This document shows positions 41,331-51,234 of a DNA stretch of 64,000 bases, piece after piece. The notes beneath the pieces were generated by a model. That model was not told where the DNA came from and did no database searches. It saw only the letters and a program-made list of their open reading frames with translations. Position numbers and translations under genes: made by a program. The stretch spans positions 434,001 to 498,000 of the forward strand of contig NZ_JBHSDY010000002.1 of the NCBI RefSeq assembly GCF_042651965.1, given 5' to 3'. How positions within the stretch are numbered: position 1 is the first letter of the stretch; each line of letters starts with the position of its first letter. Source of the stretch: Castellaniella hirudinis (GTDB taxonomy: Bacteria; Pseudomonadota; Gammaproteobacteria; Burkholderiales; Burkholderiaceae_B).

Positions 41331-42566
41331 TCAGCTGCGCGGACACGATGCCGTGGCAACAAAGGCCAGCCCGCCCCCGACCTCCGGCATCACCCGGGCA
41401 TACCCCCCAGGCGCGAACCGGACCACCAGCCCGGCGACGAGGGTGACGCAGGCCAGGTGCCAGAGCCACCCGGCGGCATAGCCGCCCGTAGCATCGTGCA
41501 GCGCAGCGACGAGCCACGCCGGGACCGCCGCCAGGATGAACCCGCCCCCCTGCATCAGGGCCGACAGCGCCCCCGCCTGCGCCGGATCGGGCAAATGGTC
41601 CAGCGCCACGATCATGATCAAGGCAAAACAGCCTCCCAGGCCGGCGCCCAGGATGACCGCCAGGGTAAAAGGCGCCAGGGCGGGCATGAACGCCAGGCCG
41701 GCGAAACCCACGGCCTGCATGGCCAGCGTCAACCACAGCCATGGCCGCCGGTCGGGTGTTTTCCTGGCCAGAATGGGCAGCGTCAGGGCCGTCGCGGCCT
41801 GGCTGATCGACAGGATGGCCAGCAGGCTTCCGCTGGCGGAAGCGCCCCAGCCATATTCCTGATAAGCAGGCGCGAGCCAGGCCACGACTGAAGAATAACC
41901 GCCGTTCACCAGTCCGAAACAGCCCATCAGCAGCCAGGTCCGGGGCCTGGACAGCAGGATGCGCGTGATGTCGCCCATCTGGCGCGCCCTGTCGTCGCCC
42001 GGCAGGAAAGCGCCCGCCAGGATGACGGCCGCCAGGGCGGGCAGCGCGAAGCACGCCAGCCCCACCGCCCAGCTCCCCGTCGCATGAGCGACCATCGGGG
42101 ACACCACGGCGCCCAGAGCGCCGCCGCCCATCAGCGTCGCGGAATACAGGCCCATCATGGGTCCCACATGATGCGGGAACTCTCGTTTCACAATGCCCGG
42201 GAACACGGCCTGGACAACCGCAACGCCCAGGCCGACGATCGCCGCCGTGACGACCATGAGCCAGCCGGTCGAAGCCAGCCAGCGCAGGGCAATGCCGAAG
42301 CAGATCACCAGCAAGGCGCCGATCATGGCCCGGCGCGCACCGACCAGGCTTTGCAGGGCCGGACCGGCGAATGCCACCGAGCCCATCAACAGCATGGGAA
42401 TCAGCGTCAGCAGGGCCATGCCCTGCAGACTCAGCGCCGTGCTGTCCTGGATGCCGGCCGCCAAAGGCCCGATGCTGGTGATGAACGGCCGCAGATTCAG
42501 CCCGATGAGCGCCACGGTGGCGATCAGGGCGAAGCGCCCGAGCTTCGATTCGACGCCCGTCGTCAT
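41331..42566 (-). CDS. MFS transporter of the CynX/NimT type
   Basis: 411 residues and about twelve membrane helices. The opening GRFALIATVALIGLNLRPFITSIGPLAAGI is typical of the CynX/NimT (cyanate/nitroimidazole) branch. Substrates in this branch are small anions or drugs; none can be assigned here. It is two bases downstream of the deaminase gene and probably co-transcribed with it, so a purine or related base may be relevant. Confidence 0.9.
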   Translation of the reverse strand: MTTGVESKLGRFALIATVALIGLNLRPFITSIGPLAAGIQDSTALSLQGMALLTLIPMLLMGSVAFAGPALQSLVGARRAMIGALLVICFGIALRWLASTGWLMVVTAAIVGLGVAVVQAVFPGIVKREFPHHVGPMMGLYSATLMGGGALGAVVSPMVAHATGSWAVGLACFALPALAAVILAGAFLPGDDRARQMGDITRILLSRPRTWLLMGCFGLVNGGYSSVVAWLAPAYQEYGWGASASGSLLAILSISQAATALTLPILARKTPDRRPWLWLTLAMQAVGFAGLAFMPALAPFTLAVILGAGLGGCFALIMIVALDHLPDPAQAGALSALMQGGGFILAAVPAWLVAALHDATGGYAAGWLWHLACVTLVAGLVVRFAPGGYARVMPEVGGGLAFVATASCPRS

Positions 42567-42568
42567 GC

Positions 42569-43042
42569 TCAGGCTCCCGTCCGCTTCCCGTCCTTCCAGC
42601 GCGCGTAGAGATCCGGCCGGTCGTCGATCCGGACCGGGACGTAGCGGATCTTCATCGACTGCTGATCGAAAGGCTTGGCGAGATCGGCGTAGATGGCGGC
42701 GGTCGACATGCCGAAGGGCTCGCCGTCATCGTTGGAATAGGCGTAAGTGACTTCCTGGATGCCCGCCAGGCGCATCGCCCCCATGCACATCGGGCAGGGA
42801 TGCCCGCTGGCATAGACCGCGCAGCCGTCAAGGCGGGGAGAGCCGAGATGCTGACTGGCCGCGCGGATCGCCAGCAGTTCCGCATGCGCGGTGGGATCGT
42901 TGGTGCCGACGATCTCGTTGACCGCCCGGGCAATGATCTTGCCGTCCTTGACCACCACGGCCCCAAAGGGGCGACCGCCCTGCTCGTCATTGGCGTAGGC
43001 CAGTTCGATGGCCTGGCGCAGATACTCTTTATGCTGTTCCAT
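42569..43042 (-). CDS. Cytidine/deoxycytidylate-type nucleoside deaminase (guanine deaminase-like)
   Basis: 157 residues. The zinc site is complete: HAE (PTAHAELLAIRAA) and PCPMC in ASGHPCPMCMGAM. The DDGEPFGMS and YAPVRID-like segments resemble GuaD-type guanine deaminases more than TadA. The gene is 33 bp downstream of an ankyrin gene and upstream of an MFS carrier in one minus-strand run. Substrate inferred only. Confidence 0.87.
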   Translation of the reverse strand: MEQHKEYLRQAIELAYANDEQGGRPFGAVVVKDGKIIARAVNEIVGTNDPTAHAELLAIRAASQHLGSPRLDGCAVYASGHPCPMCMGAMRLAGIQEVTYAYSNDDGEPFGMSTAAIYADLAKPFDQQSMKIRYVPVRIDDRPDLYARWKDGKRTGA

Positions 43043-43075
43043 TTGAATGATTTCCTCTGAATGTGCGGTTGACGG

Positions 43076-43744
43076 TCAGCGCCCGCCCGCAGCCAGCAGT
43101 GATTGTTCGATCTCGCGGTAGCCGCGCGACCGCGCATGCTGCAACGGCGTCACGCCCGAACCGTCGGCCAGATCGGGATCGGCGCCGGCCTGGAGCAACA
43201 GATCCACGATCTGCTGATGCCGCTCGCCTCCATCCCCCAGGATGATGGCTTCGAGCAAGGCGGTCCAGTCCAGGCGGTTGACGTGATCGACGTCGACGCC
43301 CGCTTCGATCAGGGTCCGCACCGTCTCGACATGGCCGCGCTCGGCGGCGGGAATCAAGGCGGTCCCGCCATAGCGGTTGGTGCTCTTGAGGTCGGCGCCA
43401 TGCGCCAGGGTCATCTTCAGGATGTCCAGATGCCCGCGCGCGCCGGCATACAGATAGGCGCTGTCCTTGATCGCGTCCTTGGCGTTCACGTCGGCGCCGG
43501 CCTCGATCAGCGCCCGGGCGGCACGCACCTGATTCGCACGCGTCGCCACCAGCAGAGCGGTCGAGCCCGAGTCGTCACGCCGGTCCAGTTCCGCCCCGCC
43601 GGACAACAGTCGGCCGATGGCGGCGACGTCGTCCTGCGCAGCCGCGGCATGCAAGGGATATGAGCCCATGGATTCTCCGGAGATGGCTCGCACGCACACG
43701 AACAAGGCGAATGCGCAGGCCATCATGGCAAACGGTCTGGCCAT
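43076..43744 (-). CDS. Exported ankyrin-repeat protein
   Basis: 222 residues. An N-terminal hydrophobic signal (MACAFALFVCVRAISGES) is followed by about five ankyrin repeats (for example GSTALLVATRANQVRAARAL, GGTALIPAAERGHVETVRTL). Probably periplasmic and used for protein-protein contact. No enzymatic domain. It heads the minus-strand run with the deaminase and MFS genes. Confidence 0.88.
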   Translation of the reverse strand: MARPFAMMACAFALFVCVRAISGESMGSYPLHAAAAQDDVAAIGRLLSGGAELDRRDDSGSTALLVATRANQVRAARALIEAGADVNAKDAIKDSAYLYAGARGHLDILKMTLAHGADLKSTNRYGGTALIPAAERGHVETVRTLIEAGVDVDHVNRLDWTALLEAIILGDGGERHQQIVDLLLQAGADPDLADGSGVTPLQHARSRGYREIEQSLLAAGGR

Positions 43745-43862
43745 GCGGCCTCCAAGGTGGTTCCTGATCAGCCATCAGGATAATTCCGCCGCGGCGCATT
43801 TGGAAATTAAATTATCGCATTCCAACTATCGGAATCATGCATGACACCGGACGACAAGGTCC

Positions 43863-43890
43863 GGGGGCTGCGCAGAACTGGGCAGCCCCC
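43863..43890. terminator. GC-rich hairpin between the ankyrin and TRAP genes
   Basis: GGGGGCTGC (43863-43871) pairs perfectly with GCAGCCCCC (43882-43890) around a ten-base loop. There is no run of T on either side. It lies in the 221-bp gap between the start of the ankyrin gene and the stop of the TRAP permease gene, so it may terminate the catabolic operon. No gene is seen in the gap. Confidence 0.45.
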
Positions 43891-43965
43891 GATCCCCCGG
43901 CCTGTCAAAGCCGCCGCATGCGGCGCCTCATGCCCGCCGAGGAAGCCGGCACAAGGCCGGTCGCG

Positions 43966-45243
43966 TCACTTCATCAGTCCGGGAAGCCAGGTGCTGACGG
44001 CCGGGAGATAAGTGACGATGGCCAGATTGATCACCAGGGTCGCAAAGAATGGAATCAAGCCCTTTGATATTTCCTCCAGGGACAGCTTTGCGATCTGGCA
44101 GGACACGAACAAATTGACCCCGACGGGCGGCGTCACCATGCCGATTGCCAGATTGACGATCATGATCATCCCGAAATGGACGGGATCGACGCCGAACTGG
44201 GCCGCGACCGGTACAAAGATCGGGGCCAGGATGAGGATCGCGGAGGTGGACTCGAAAAACATGCCGACCACCAGCAGGATCACATTGACGATCAACAGGA
44301 AAACCACGACGTTGGTGGATATGTCGACCAGCACCTCGGCCGCTGACTGAGGAATCATATTGACGGTCAGGAACCAGCTCATCAAGCCCGCACCCGCAAC
44401 GATGATCATGATCACCGCCGTGGTCAGTGCAGCGTCACCGAAGACCCGCCCCAAGGATTTGAGGCTCAATTCCTTGTAGACGAACACACTGACGACAAAC
44501 GAGTAGACGACGGCGACCGCAGCGGCCTCCGTCGGTGTGAAAATACCGGAATAGATCCCTCCGAGAATGATCACCGGCATGAGCAGCGCAAGGAGCGCGT
44601 CATACACGGCGTCAATTTTTTCCTTCCAGGTGGATTTTCTCGCGCCCTCGTCGAAACCCTTGATCTTCGCAATCACGTACACCGTGAACATCAGGCTGAG
44701 TCCCAGCAGAACGCCAGGCACGATGCCCGCGATGAACAGAGTGCCGATGGACACCTTGGCGACGACGCCATAGACGATCAACGGGATGCTCGGCGGAATG
44801 ATCGCACTCAGTTCCCCCGAGACCGCGATGGAAGCCGCCGCGAACCTCGGCGAATAGCCCTTGGCCACCATCGCGGGGATCAGGATGGCGCCAATCGCGG
44901 CCACGGATGCCGCGCTGGAACCTGATATCGCCCCAAAGAACATACAGGCGACGACACCGGATGCGGCATACCCCCCGCTGATATGTCCGCAATAGGCGCT
45001 GGCCAGCTTGATCAGCCTGGAGGATATCCCCCCGGTTTCCATCAGCTTCCCGGCAAGAATGAAAAGCGGGATCGCCAACAGCGGGAAAGAGTCCAATGCC
45101 GAAAACATCTTCTGGCCGACCACCAGGGCGGACATGTCCGTAAAGAAAAATATCGCAAAAAGGGTCGCGCCGGCCAGGGAGAAGGCGACAGGCACGCCGA
45201 GGAAGAGCAGCGCCAACAGGGCGATTACGAGCGCCAGCGTCAT
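43966..45243 (-). CDS. dctM: TRAP transporter large permease (DctM)
   Basis: 425 residues of hydrophobic helices with DctM signatures: GVPVAFSLAGATLFAIFF, SSRLIKLASAYCGHISGGYAASGV, and the end VISxGLIPFF-like EISKGLIPFFATLVINLAIVTYLP. It is the ion-coupled channel subunit for organic-acid uptake with DctQ and DctP. It overlaps dctQ by four bases. The substrate is probably the hydroxy acid or sugar acid degraded by the neighbouring enzymes. Confidence 0.95.
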   Translation of the reverse strand: MTLALVIALLALLFLGVPVAFSLAGATLFAIFFFTDMSALVVGQKMFSALDSFPLLAIPLFILAGKLMETGGISSRLIKLASAYCGHISGGYAASGVVACMFFGAISGSSAASVAAIGAILIPAMVAKGYSPRFAAASIAVSGELSAIIPPSIPLIVYGVVAKVSIGTLFIAGIVPGVLLGLSLMFTVYVIAKIKGFDEGARKSTWKEKIDAVYDALLALLMPVIILGGIYSGIFTPTEAAAVAVVYSFVVSVFVYKELSLKSLGRVFGDAALTTAVIMIIVAGAGLMSWFLTVNMIPQSAAEVLVDISTNVVVFLLIVNVILLVVGMFFESTSAILILAPIFVPVAAQFGVDPVHFGMIMIVNLAIGMVTPPVGVNLFVSCQIAKLSLEEISKGLIPFFATLVINLAIVTYLPAVSTWLPGLMK

Positions 45244-45704
45244 ATTTTCACACTCCTTTCCCCGATCATTTCAATGAATACGACGATGGCATTCATCAAG
45301 GTCAGGAATGAACCCACCGGTATCGCTGCATAGACAATCGACATCGGCAATTCCAACGATGCGAAATCCTGGTCAGCCGCACCGGAAGTCAGTCCTATCC
45401 CTATGTAGGCAAGGTAGCCGACAAACACCATGACCAGCCCCAATGACAGCAGCCTCATGGCATGGCCGATTCTCTCGGGTACGCTTTGAACCACGGCCTC
45501 GACGGCGATCAACAGCATTCTCCGCATCGCAACCGCCATCCCAAGAAACACGATCCATATCGAAAGATACTTGGCGACCTCTTCGGACCAGGTCAAAGGC
45601 GCATGCAACACATAACGGAGAAAAACCTGCACGAACAATATCAACGCCACAGCCCCTATGAGAAGGGCGATGGTGTTGAATACCACCTGATTCATCCTGT
45701 CCAT
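45240..45704 (-). CDS. dctQ: TRAP transporter small permease (DctQ)
   Basis: 154 residues from ATG 45704 (45695 is also possible), four membrane helices. The DctQ signature LRYVLHAPLTWSEEVAKYLSIWIVFLG is present. It pairs with DctM. In-frame codons upstream to 45827 are unlikely to be translated. It is separated from its binding protein DctP by ilvD- and ddh-like genes, so the TRAP genes are split by enzymes of the pathway. Confidence 0.92.
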   Translation of the reverse strand: MDRMNQVVFNTIALLIGAVALILFVQVFLRYVLHAPLTWSEEVAKYLSIWIVFLGMAVAMRRMLLIAVEAVVQSVPERIGHAMRLLSLGLVMVFVGYLAYIGIGLTSGAADQDFASLELPMSIVYAAIPVGSFLTLMNAIVVFIEMIGERSVKI

Positions 45705-45841
45705 GATTCTTATATAAGATCGTATCAATCGCACTTTATCCGTACCCCTTGAGTCAAAGCACTTCCCGCCGACCTCATCACCGGCGCAACAATCCGGGAA
45801 GCGCCGGGCGTGAGCAGACAGATACACTATCCAGCCAGTGC

Positions 45842-46828
45842 CTACATCCTGGCCTTCATGTCCGCCACCACATTGATGGCATCCCCGCGAATCAGGTAGC
45901 TCACCAGGCTTTCCGCCGCCACCATCGCCATCCTGTCGCGCGTCTCCGCCGTGGCGGACCCGATGTGAGGCACCAGGACCGTGTTGTCCAGCTTCAGGAG
46001 CGGGTTATCCGGGGAAACGGGCTCCTGATCGAAGACATCCAGGCCCGCGCCGTGGATCTTCCGTTTTTCCAGGACCTCGATCAGCGCCTGTTCATCGATC
46101 GTGCCACCTCTGGAGGCATTGATGAAAACAGCCGTTTTCTTCATCAAACCGAACTCACGCTTGCCGAGCATGCGGGACGTCTGCTGGTTCAGCGGCACCA
46201 GCAGCACGATGAAGTCCGACGTCGCCAATAACTCGTCCAGCGATGCGTGGGCAATCGACAGGCGGTTTTCCACCTCGGGCTTTCGGGTACGGCTGCTGTA
46301 GACGACATCCATGTTGAAACATCCGGCCCGCTTTGCGACGGTCTCGCCCAGTTGGCCCAAGCCGATGATGCCCAGTTTCTTGCCGAAGACATCCAGCCCG
46401 AACAAAGGCGTGTCATCGCCGTGCAGCCATTTTCCGGCCCGGGTATACCGGTCGAGCTCGGCGAATCTTCTGGCCGTCGCGATCATCAGGCCGAAGACGA
46501 GATCGGCTACCGTCTCGTTCATCTGGCCCGGCGCATGGGTGCCAATCACCCCCCCCGCGATCATGTCGCCCACATTGAAATTGTCGTAACCCGCCGACAT
46601 GTTGCTGACGATTCTCAATCGACCGGCATGCGAAATCAATTCCTTATTGATGGGAACGCCATGTCCGAAAAGGCCGTCGACCTCTCTGATTTTCTCGAAA
46701 AGAATATCTTTCGGGATCCACTCGCTGCGTTCCCACACATCCAGATCGAAGTGTTCTTCCAGATACTCTCTTACACGGGCCGACATGGTGTTTGTCGCAT
46801 AGATTTTGTGTTTCATCGGATTTTCCAC
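45842..46828 (-). CDS. D-2-hydroxyacid dehydrogenase (glyoxylate/2-ketogluconate reductase-like)
   Basis: 328 residues. The NAD-binding motif is GIIGLGQLGETVAKRA, the catalytic region INASRGGTIDEQALIEVL, and the catalytic His lies in LVPHIGSATAETRDRM. These enzymes interconvert 2-keto acids and D-2-hydroxy acids. An in-frame ATG at 46816 may be the real start. It lies between the dehydratase and TRAP genes, so it probably reduces or oxidises the imported acid or a breakdown product. Confidence 0.92.
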   Translation of the reverse strand: MENPMKHKIYATNTMSARVREYLEEHFDLDVWERSEWIPKDILFEKIREVDGLFGHGVPINKELISHAGRLRIVSNMSAGYDNFNVGDMIAGGVIGTHAPGQMNETVADLVFGLMIATARRFAELDRYTRAGKWLHGDDTPLFGLDVFGKKLGIIGLGQLGETVAKRAGCFNMDVVYSSRTRKPEVENRLSIAHASLDELLATSDFIVLLVPLNQQTSRMLGKREFGLMKKTAVFINASRGGTIDEQALIEVLEKRKIHGAGLDVFDQEPVSPDNPLLKLDNTVLVPHIGSATAETRDRMAMVAAESLVSYLIRGDAINVVADMKARM

Positions 46829-46869
46829 GATAGGCTTGCATCAATCGGACAGGCGATTCCCGCCATCAC

Positions 46870-48555
46870 TCAACGATCCTGGTCCGTATGTGCGCCGACC
46901 GAGGCGCAAGACACGTTGTGAGCAAATTTCCCCAGCACGCCCCTCTTGACGGTCTGGGGCCTCAAAACAAACGCGGCCTTTCTGCGTGCGAGTTCCTCGT
47001 CCGCAACATGCATCATCATGCTTTGCGCTGCGGCATCGATCGTCACGACGTCGCCTTCGGCCAGAAGCGCGATAGGTCCTCCGGACTGGGCTTCCGGCGC
47101 AATGTGCCCCACCACCAGTCCATGTGTGCCCCCGGAAAACCGGCCATCCGTGATCAGGGCGACCTTCTCGCCCAGGCCCTTGCCCACCAGAATGGACGAC
47201 GCCGAGAGCATCTCCGGCATTCCCGGTCCGCCCTTGGGACCGACGTACCGGATGACGACCACATCGCCTTCGTTGATCCTGTTGTGCGTGATCGCATCAA
47301 CGGCATCCGCCTCGGTGTCAAACACACGCGCAGGACCGGTATGTGTTTTCACCGCGACCCCGGACATCTTGGCGATGGCCCCCTCGGGGGCCAAATTCCC
47401 CCTCAAGACGATCAGCGGCCCTTGCCGGCTGAAAGCCTGCTCAAAGCCTCGAATGACATCCTGCCCTTCCGGAAGATCAGGGCAGGCTTCCAGATTGGCG
47501 GCAACGGTCCTGCCCGTCACGGTCAGGCATTCCCCATGCAGCAGCCCTTCCGCCAGCAATCGCTTCATGACAGCCTGCACGCCACCCACGCGATACAGGT
47601 CTTCCATCACATATTTGCCGCTGGGCTTCAAATTTCCAATGTAAGGCACACGCTTCTGGATCTGGTCAAAATCATCCAGGGCCAGATCCACGCCGATGGC
47701 ATGCGCCATGGCCAGCAGGTGCAGGACTGCATTCGTGGACCCCCCCAATGCCATGACGACCACGATCGCATTTTCGAACGCCTGTTTCGTCATGATGTCT
47801 TTGGGGCGGATTCCTTGCTGGATCAATGCATAGAGGGCTTCGCCCGATTTGATGCATTCTTCCCTTTTATGCACCGACTCCGCCGGGGTCGACGCATTGC
47901 CGGGCAGGCACATCCCCATCGCCTCGATCGCAGCGGCCATGGTATTGGCCGTGTACATCCCGCCGCACGCACCCGCGCCCGGACACGCGGCACATTCAAG
48001 CGCCTTCAGGCGCGACTCGTCGATCAGGCCTTGATTGAGTTGCCCCACGCCTTCGAATACGGAAAGCAGATCGATGGTCTCGCCATCGACCTTGCCGGAA
48101 GCAATCGTGCCGCCATAGACAAAAATGGCCGGAACCGCCGCATTCGCCATCCCGATCATGCAGCCCGGCATGTTTTTGTCACACCCGCCGATCGCCAGCA
48201 CTGCATCCAGGTTTTCTCCGCCGATGACGGTCTCGATGGAGTCCGCGATCAGATCGCGGCTCGGCAGCGAATAACGCATGCCCTGTGTGCCCATCGCGAT
48301 CGAATCGGAAACCGTGATGGTATTGAATATGAACCCCACGGCGCCCGCCTGCTGGAGCCCCTGCTTTGCCGCCCTGGCAAGTTCATCGATGTGAATATTG
48401 CAAGGCGCCACTTCACTCCAGGTGCTGGCCACCCCCACCATCGGCTTGTCAAAGTCCCGGTCCTTCAACCCGACGGCCCGCAGCATCGCGCGATTCGGAG
48501 CCCGTATCGAGCCCTCGCTGAAGACCTTGCTATTGGTTCTCGGTTCAATCTTCAT
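46870..48555 (-). CDS. IlvD/Edd-family dihydroxy-acid dehydratase
   Basis: 561 residues, full length. Fe-S cluster cysteines occur in APCNIH, CDKNMPGC and CPGAGACGGMYTANTMA, and the end has GRFSGGTHGLVVGHIAPEAQSGGPIAL. It closely resembles biosynthetic IlvD, but its place in a TRAP and hydroxyacid cluster suggests a catabolic sugar-acid or dihydroxy-acid dehydratase that makes a 2-keto-3-deoxy product. The genome would be expected to carry another ilvD for amino-acid synthesis. The substrate cannot be fixed by sequence alone. Confidence 0.93.
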   Translation of the reverse strand: MKIEPRTNSKVFSEGSIRAPNRAMLRAVGLKDRDFDKPMVGVASTWSEVAPCNIHIDELARAAKQGLQQAGAVGFIFNTITVSDSIAMGTQGMRYSLPSRDLIADSIETVIGGENLDAVLAIGGCDKNMPGCMIGMANAAVPAIFVYGGTIASGKVDGETIDLLSVFEGVGQLNQGLIDESRLKALECAACPGAGACGGMYTANTMAAAIEAMGMCLPGNASTPAESVHKREECIKSGEALYALIQQGIRPKDIMTKQAFENAIVVVMALGGSTNAVLHLLAMAHAIGVDLALDDFDQIQKRVPYIGNLKPSGKYVMEDLYRVGGVQAVMKRLLAEGLLHGECLTVTGRTVAANLEACPDLPEGQDVIRGFEQAFSRQGPLIVLRGNLAPEGAIAKMSGVAVKTHTGPARVFDTEADAVDAITHNRINEGDVVVIRYVGPKGGPGMPEMLSASSILVGKGLGEKVALITDGRFSGGTHGLVVGHIAPEAQSGGPIALLAEGDVVTIDAAAQSMMMHVADEELARRKAAFVLRPQTVKRGVLGKFAHNVSCASVGAHTDQDR

Positions 48556-48626
48556 TCATTCGACCTTCTGATTCAATTGGAAATCCCTGCGGGAGGCCAT
48601 ACGGCCCGATGACCTCCCGCAAAACA

Positions 48627-49652
48627 TCATTTACTTTCAAGCGCCTTGATCTTCTCGAACAGCCCGGGCGCCAGCTTGTCCTTGAACTCATCCATGACGC
48701 CGCTCGCACTCAGCCTGCTCTGGAAGAGCGCGCGATCGGGTTCGATGAACTCCATGCCCTTTTCCTTCAGCTTGCGGACATAAAGCTCGTCGCTCTGATC
48801 CACCAGTTCGTTCTGATACTTGCCGGCGGCCTTGAAGGCCTCATCGAACTTCGCCCGGACATCTTCGGGGAACTTCTGATAGAGCCTGTCGCTGACGATG
48901 AAGGCCCAGGGCGTATACGTATCCTTGGTCAGGATCACGTATTTCTGGACTTCATAGAAGTTGGCGGAATAGATGAGATCCAGCGGATTGTCCTGAGCAT
49001 CCACGGTCTTAAGCTGCAAGGCCACGAAAAGCTCTTCGAAGTTCATCGGCGTCGTAGATGCTCCCAGCGCCTTCCATGCCGCCACGACCAGCGGAGTGGG
49101 CACGGTCCTCAGCTTGAGACCCTCGAGATCCTTCGGCTCTTTGATCAGCTTGTTCGCCGTCAGGCTTTTAGGCCCTCGATGCCAATACCCCAGGACGCGT
49201 CCCTCGACCTTCTGCATCAGCACATCGTTGATCTCTTTACCCACTTCTCCGCCATACACCCGATCCATGTGCCCAAAATCCTTGATCAGGAAGGGCAGAA
49301 CCAGTCCCTGGTACTTGGGGAGGAACGGAGCCAGGATCCCATCTCCGGCAATCACGACGTCGATGACCCCTTCTTTCAGGCCCTTGAGCATGTCCACCTC
49401 GCCGCCGAGCTGGGCGTTCGGGAACAGATTGACCTTCACCCGGCCGTCCGTGGATGACTCAAGGATCTCCTTGAATTTCTTCGCGCCCTTGTCGACTTCA
49501 GTGTCAACGCTCACGATATAGCCGACCTTCAGGCTTTTCGTGTATTTGTCCTGGGAACTTTCAGCAGCCTGCGCACTGAAAACCCCGCCCATCATCCAGG
49601 CCGACACAGCCAGGGCAAGTGGCATCTTGAGCCACGACTTGCTATTGATCAT
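48627..49652 (-). CDS. dctP: TRAP transporter substrate-binding protein (DctP)
   Basis: About 341 residues from ATG 49652 (GGAG upstream; longer frames reach 49742). The signal peptide is cleaved near FSAQAAES. DctP features are the ligand Arg region ENLKLRT-like LEGLKLRTVPTPLVVAAWKALGASTTPMNFEELFVALQ, and DAQDNPLDLIYS. It binds carboxylates in the periplasm. It lies 71 bp downstream of the CaiB-like gene's unit and ahead of the dehydratase in the operon. Confidence 0.93.
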   Translation of the reverse strand: MINSKSWLKMPLALAVSAWMMGGVFSAQAAESSQDKYTKSLKVGYIVSVDTEVDKGAKKFKEILESSTDGRVKVNLFPNAQLGGEVDMLKGLKEGVIDVVIAGDGILAPFLPKYQGLVLPFLIKDFGHMDRVYGGEVGKEINDVLMQKVEGRVLGYWHRGPKSLTANKLIKEPKDLEGLKLRTVPTPLVVAAWKALGASTTPMNFEELFVALQLKTVDAQDNPLDLIYSANFYEVQKYVILTKDTYTPWAFIVSDRLYQKFPEDVRAKFDEAFKAAGKYQNELVDQSDELYVRKLKEKGMEFIEPDRALFQSRLSASGVMDEFKDKLAPGLFEKIKALESK

Positions 49653-49799
49653 GATGTCCGTCTCCATTTGATAATCTATTTTTCTCAAAACCCGAACCTG
49701 CAAAAACCGCTTTTTGCAGGCGCTAAACCGCGAACTGATCAATAGGCGCCTCCTGCGTGATGTTCGGGAGCTTCCGGAGATCTCGGCATATCCGCCACG

Positions 49800-50930
49800 C
49801 TACGTACCAAAAATCTCATCGTTATGCTCTCCCAATGCGGGCGGGCGATGGTAATCCTCCATCCCCTTGCCATTGAAACGCAGCGGGGAAACGAAGGTTT
49901 TCGTTTCATGCCCTCCAGGCAGAGTCAGAGGACGCACCCACTGCATGTGCACCACCTGCGGATCGCTCAAGGCCTGCGAATAGCTATTGATCGGCGCGCA
50001 CGGAACCCCCTGCTCCCTGAACATCGCAAGCACCGTTTCGACACCCTTATCGGCCAGGGCGCCCTCGATGATTTCTTTCAGTTCCGCCTGGTGCTCGGCA
50101 CGCGACAGGTTTGACGAGAATCGCGCCTGGCCGACCAGATCTTCACGGCCGATCCCCTGGCAGGTGCGGGAGAACAAGGCATTGTTGCCGGCAGCCACGG
50201 CGACATACCCATCCGCCACCCGGAATGCTTCGTAAGGCGCATTCCTCGGATGCGCGGACCCCAGCTTGACCGGATCCTCTCCGGTACCGAAATAATGGCT
50301 GGTCTGCAAGGCGCTGACCGCCAAGGACGCCCCCAGCATCGACACATCGACATGAGCGCCCTGGCCGGTGGCGGCAACCTCACGCAAAGCGCTCACGATC
50401 GCAAAGGCGCCGTATAAGCCGGTCGCGAAATCGGCAAGCGGCACGCCGCACTTGACCGGAGCGCCTCCAGGCTCGCCGGTGACGCTCATGACACCGCTCA
50501 TGGCCTGCAAGGTCAGGTCGTAACCCGCCTCCTCCGAGCGCGGCCCGTCCTGGCCAAAGGCCGATATGGAGCAATACACGAGCCGGGGATGATTTTCACT
50601 GACCGCCGCATAGGCCAGGCCCAACCGCTCCATGACGCCGGGACGATTGTTCTCCAGCACCACATCGGCCGAATCGATCAATGCCTTGGCACGCACCAGG
50701 TCGCCGGCATCCTTCAGGTTCAGAGTGACCGACCGCTTGTTGCGATTGATCGAAGCAAAGTTTTCGCTATAGCCGCCGCTGATGGGAGGCCAGGCCCGCA
50801 TGTTGTCACCCCCGTCGGGGTGCTCGACCTTGATGACATCAGCCCCCATATCGGCAAGCAGCATGCCGCAGTATGGTCCTGCGGCCACATTGCAGAATTC
50901 GATGACACGTACGTTTTTCAAAGGTTGCAT
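49800..50930 (-). CDS. CaiB/BaiF family III CoA-transferase
   Basis: 376 residues from ATG 50930 (MQPLKNVRVIEFCNVAAGPYCG), the normal family start. The catalytic Asp is in CGVPLADFATGLYGAF, and GADVIKVEHPDGGD and NRNKRSVTLNLK are typical. It moves CoA between carboxylic acids. It is transcribed divergently from the cupin gene across a 304-bp gap with inverted repeats. It probably activates the imported acid or an intermediate. Confidence 0.93.
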   Translation of the reverse strand: MQPLKNVRVIEFCNVAAGPYCGMLLADMGADVIKVEHPDGGDNMRAWPPISGGYSENFASINRNKRSVTLNLKDAGDLVRAKALIDSADVVLENNRPGVMERLGLAYAAVSENHPRLVYCSISAFGQDGPRSEEAGYDLTLQAMSGVMSVTGEPGGAPVKCGVPLADFATGLYGAFAIVSALREVAATGQGAHVDVSMLGASLAVSALQTSHYFGTGEDPVKLGSAHPRNAPYEAFRVADGYVAVAAGNNALFSRTCQGIGREDLVGQARFSSNLSRAEHQAELKEIIEGALADKGVETVLAMFREQGVPCAPINSYSQALSDPQVVHMQWVRPLTLPGGHETKTFVSPLRFNGKGMEDYHRPPALGEHNDEIFGT

Positions 50931-51010
50931 ATCGCCTCTTGTCGCTGAAGGGGTTGCGCGCCCGAGCAGTGCCCGTACTCGGTACGCCTCCCCGAAATCA
51001 ATCTTTTCTA

Positions 51011-51187
51011 ATGTTCTAATATATGGAACATCAATCCAACATTCGGTACATGCGAATATAACCACAGCTCCGACAACGAAAGCAACCTTTTTTTTCGGAC
51101 ACAGGGTTTCCCATGAATGGACGGTTGACGCTCCCCATTCATGGGTTTATATTATTGAATATTGGAACAATGTTCTATATATTAGAA
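51011..51187. promoter_or_regulatory. Divergent promoter region with inverted repeats, candidate IclR operators
   Basis: The 50931-51234 gap is A+T-rich and holds no gene. It contains ATGTTC...GAACAT (51011-51016 / 51026-51031), the perfect GAACAATGTTC (51165-51175) and TTCTA...TAGAA (51173-51187). The shared GAACA/TGTTC half-sites at both ends, one near each gene start, fit operators of a regulator such as the IclR protein encoded at 52743. Binding is inferred. Confidence 0.55.
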
Positions 51188-51234
51188 AATCAAAAACAAT
51201 CGAATGCGGCACGAATCCAGCAGGAGACTTCTAA

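Noticed and set aside
46888..48612. 574-codon open frame on the plus strand
   Set aside because: It is antisense to the well-conserved dehydratase gene; high GC content keeps such frames open, and the protein is rich in His, Arg and Gln with no domain.
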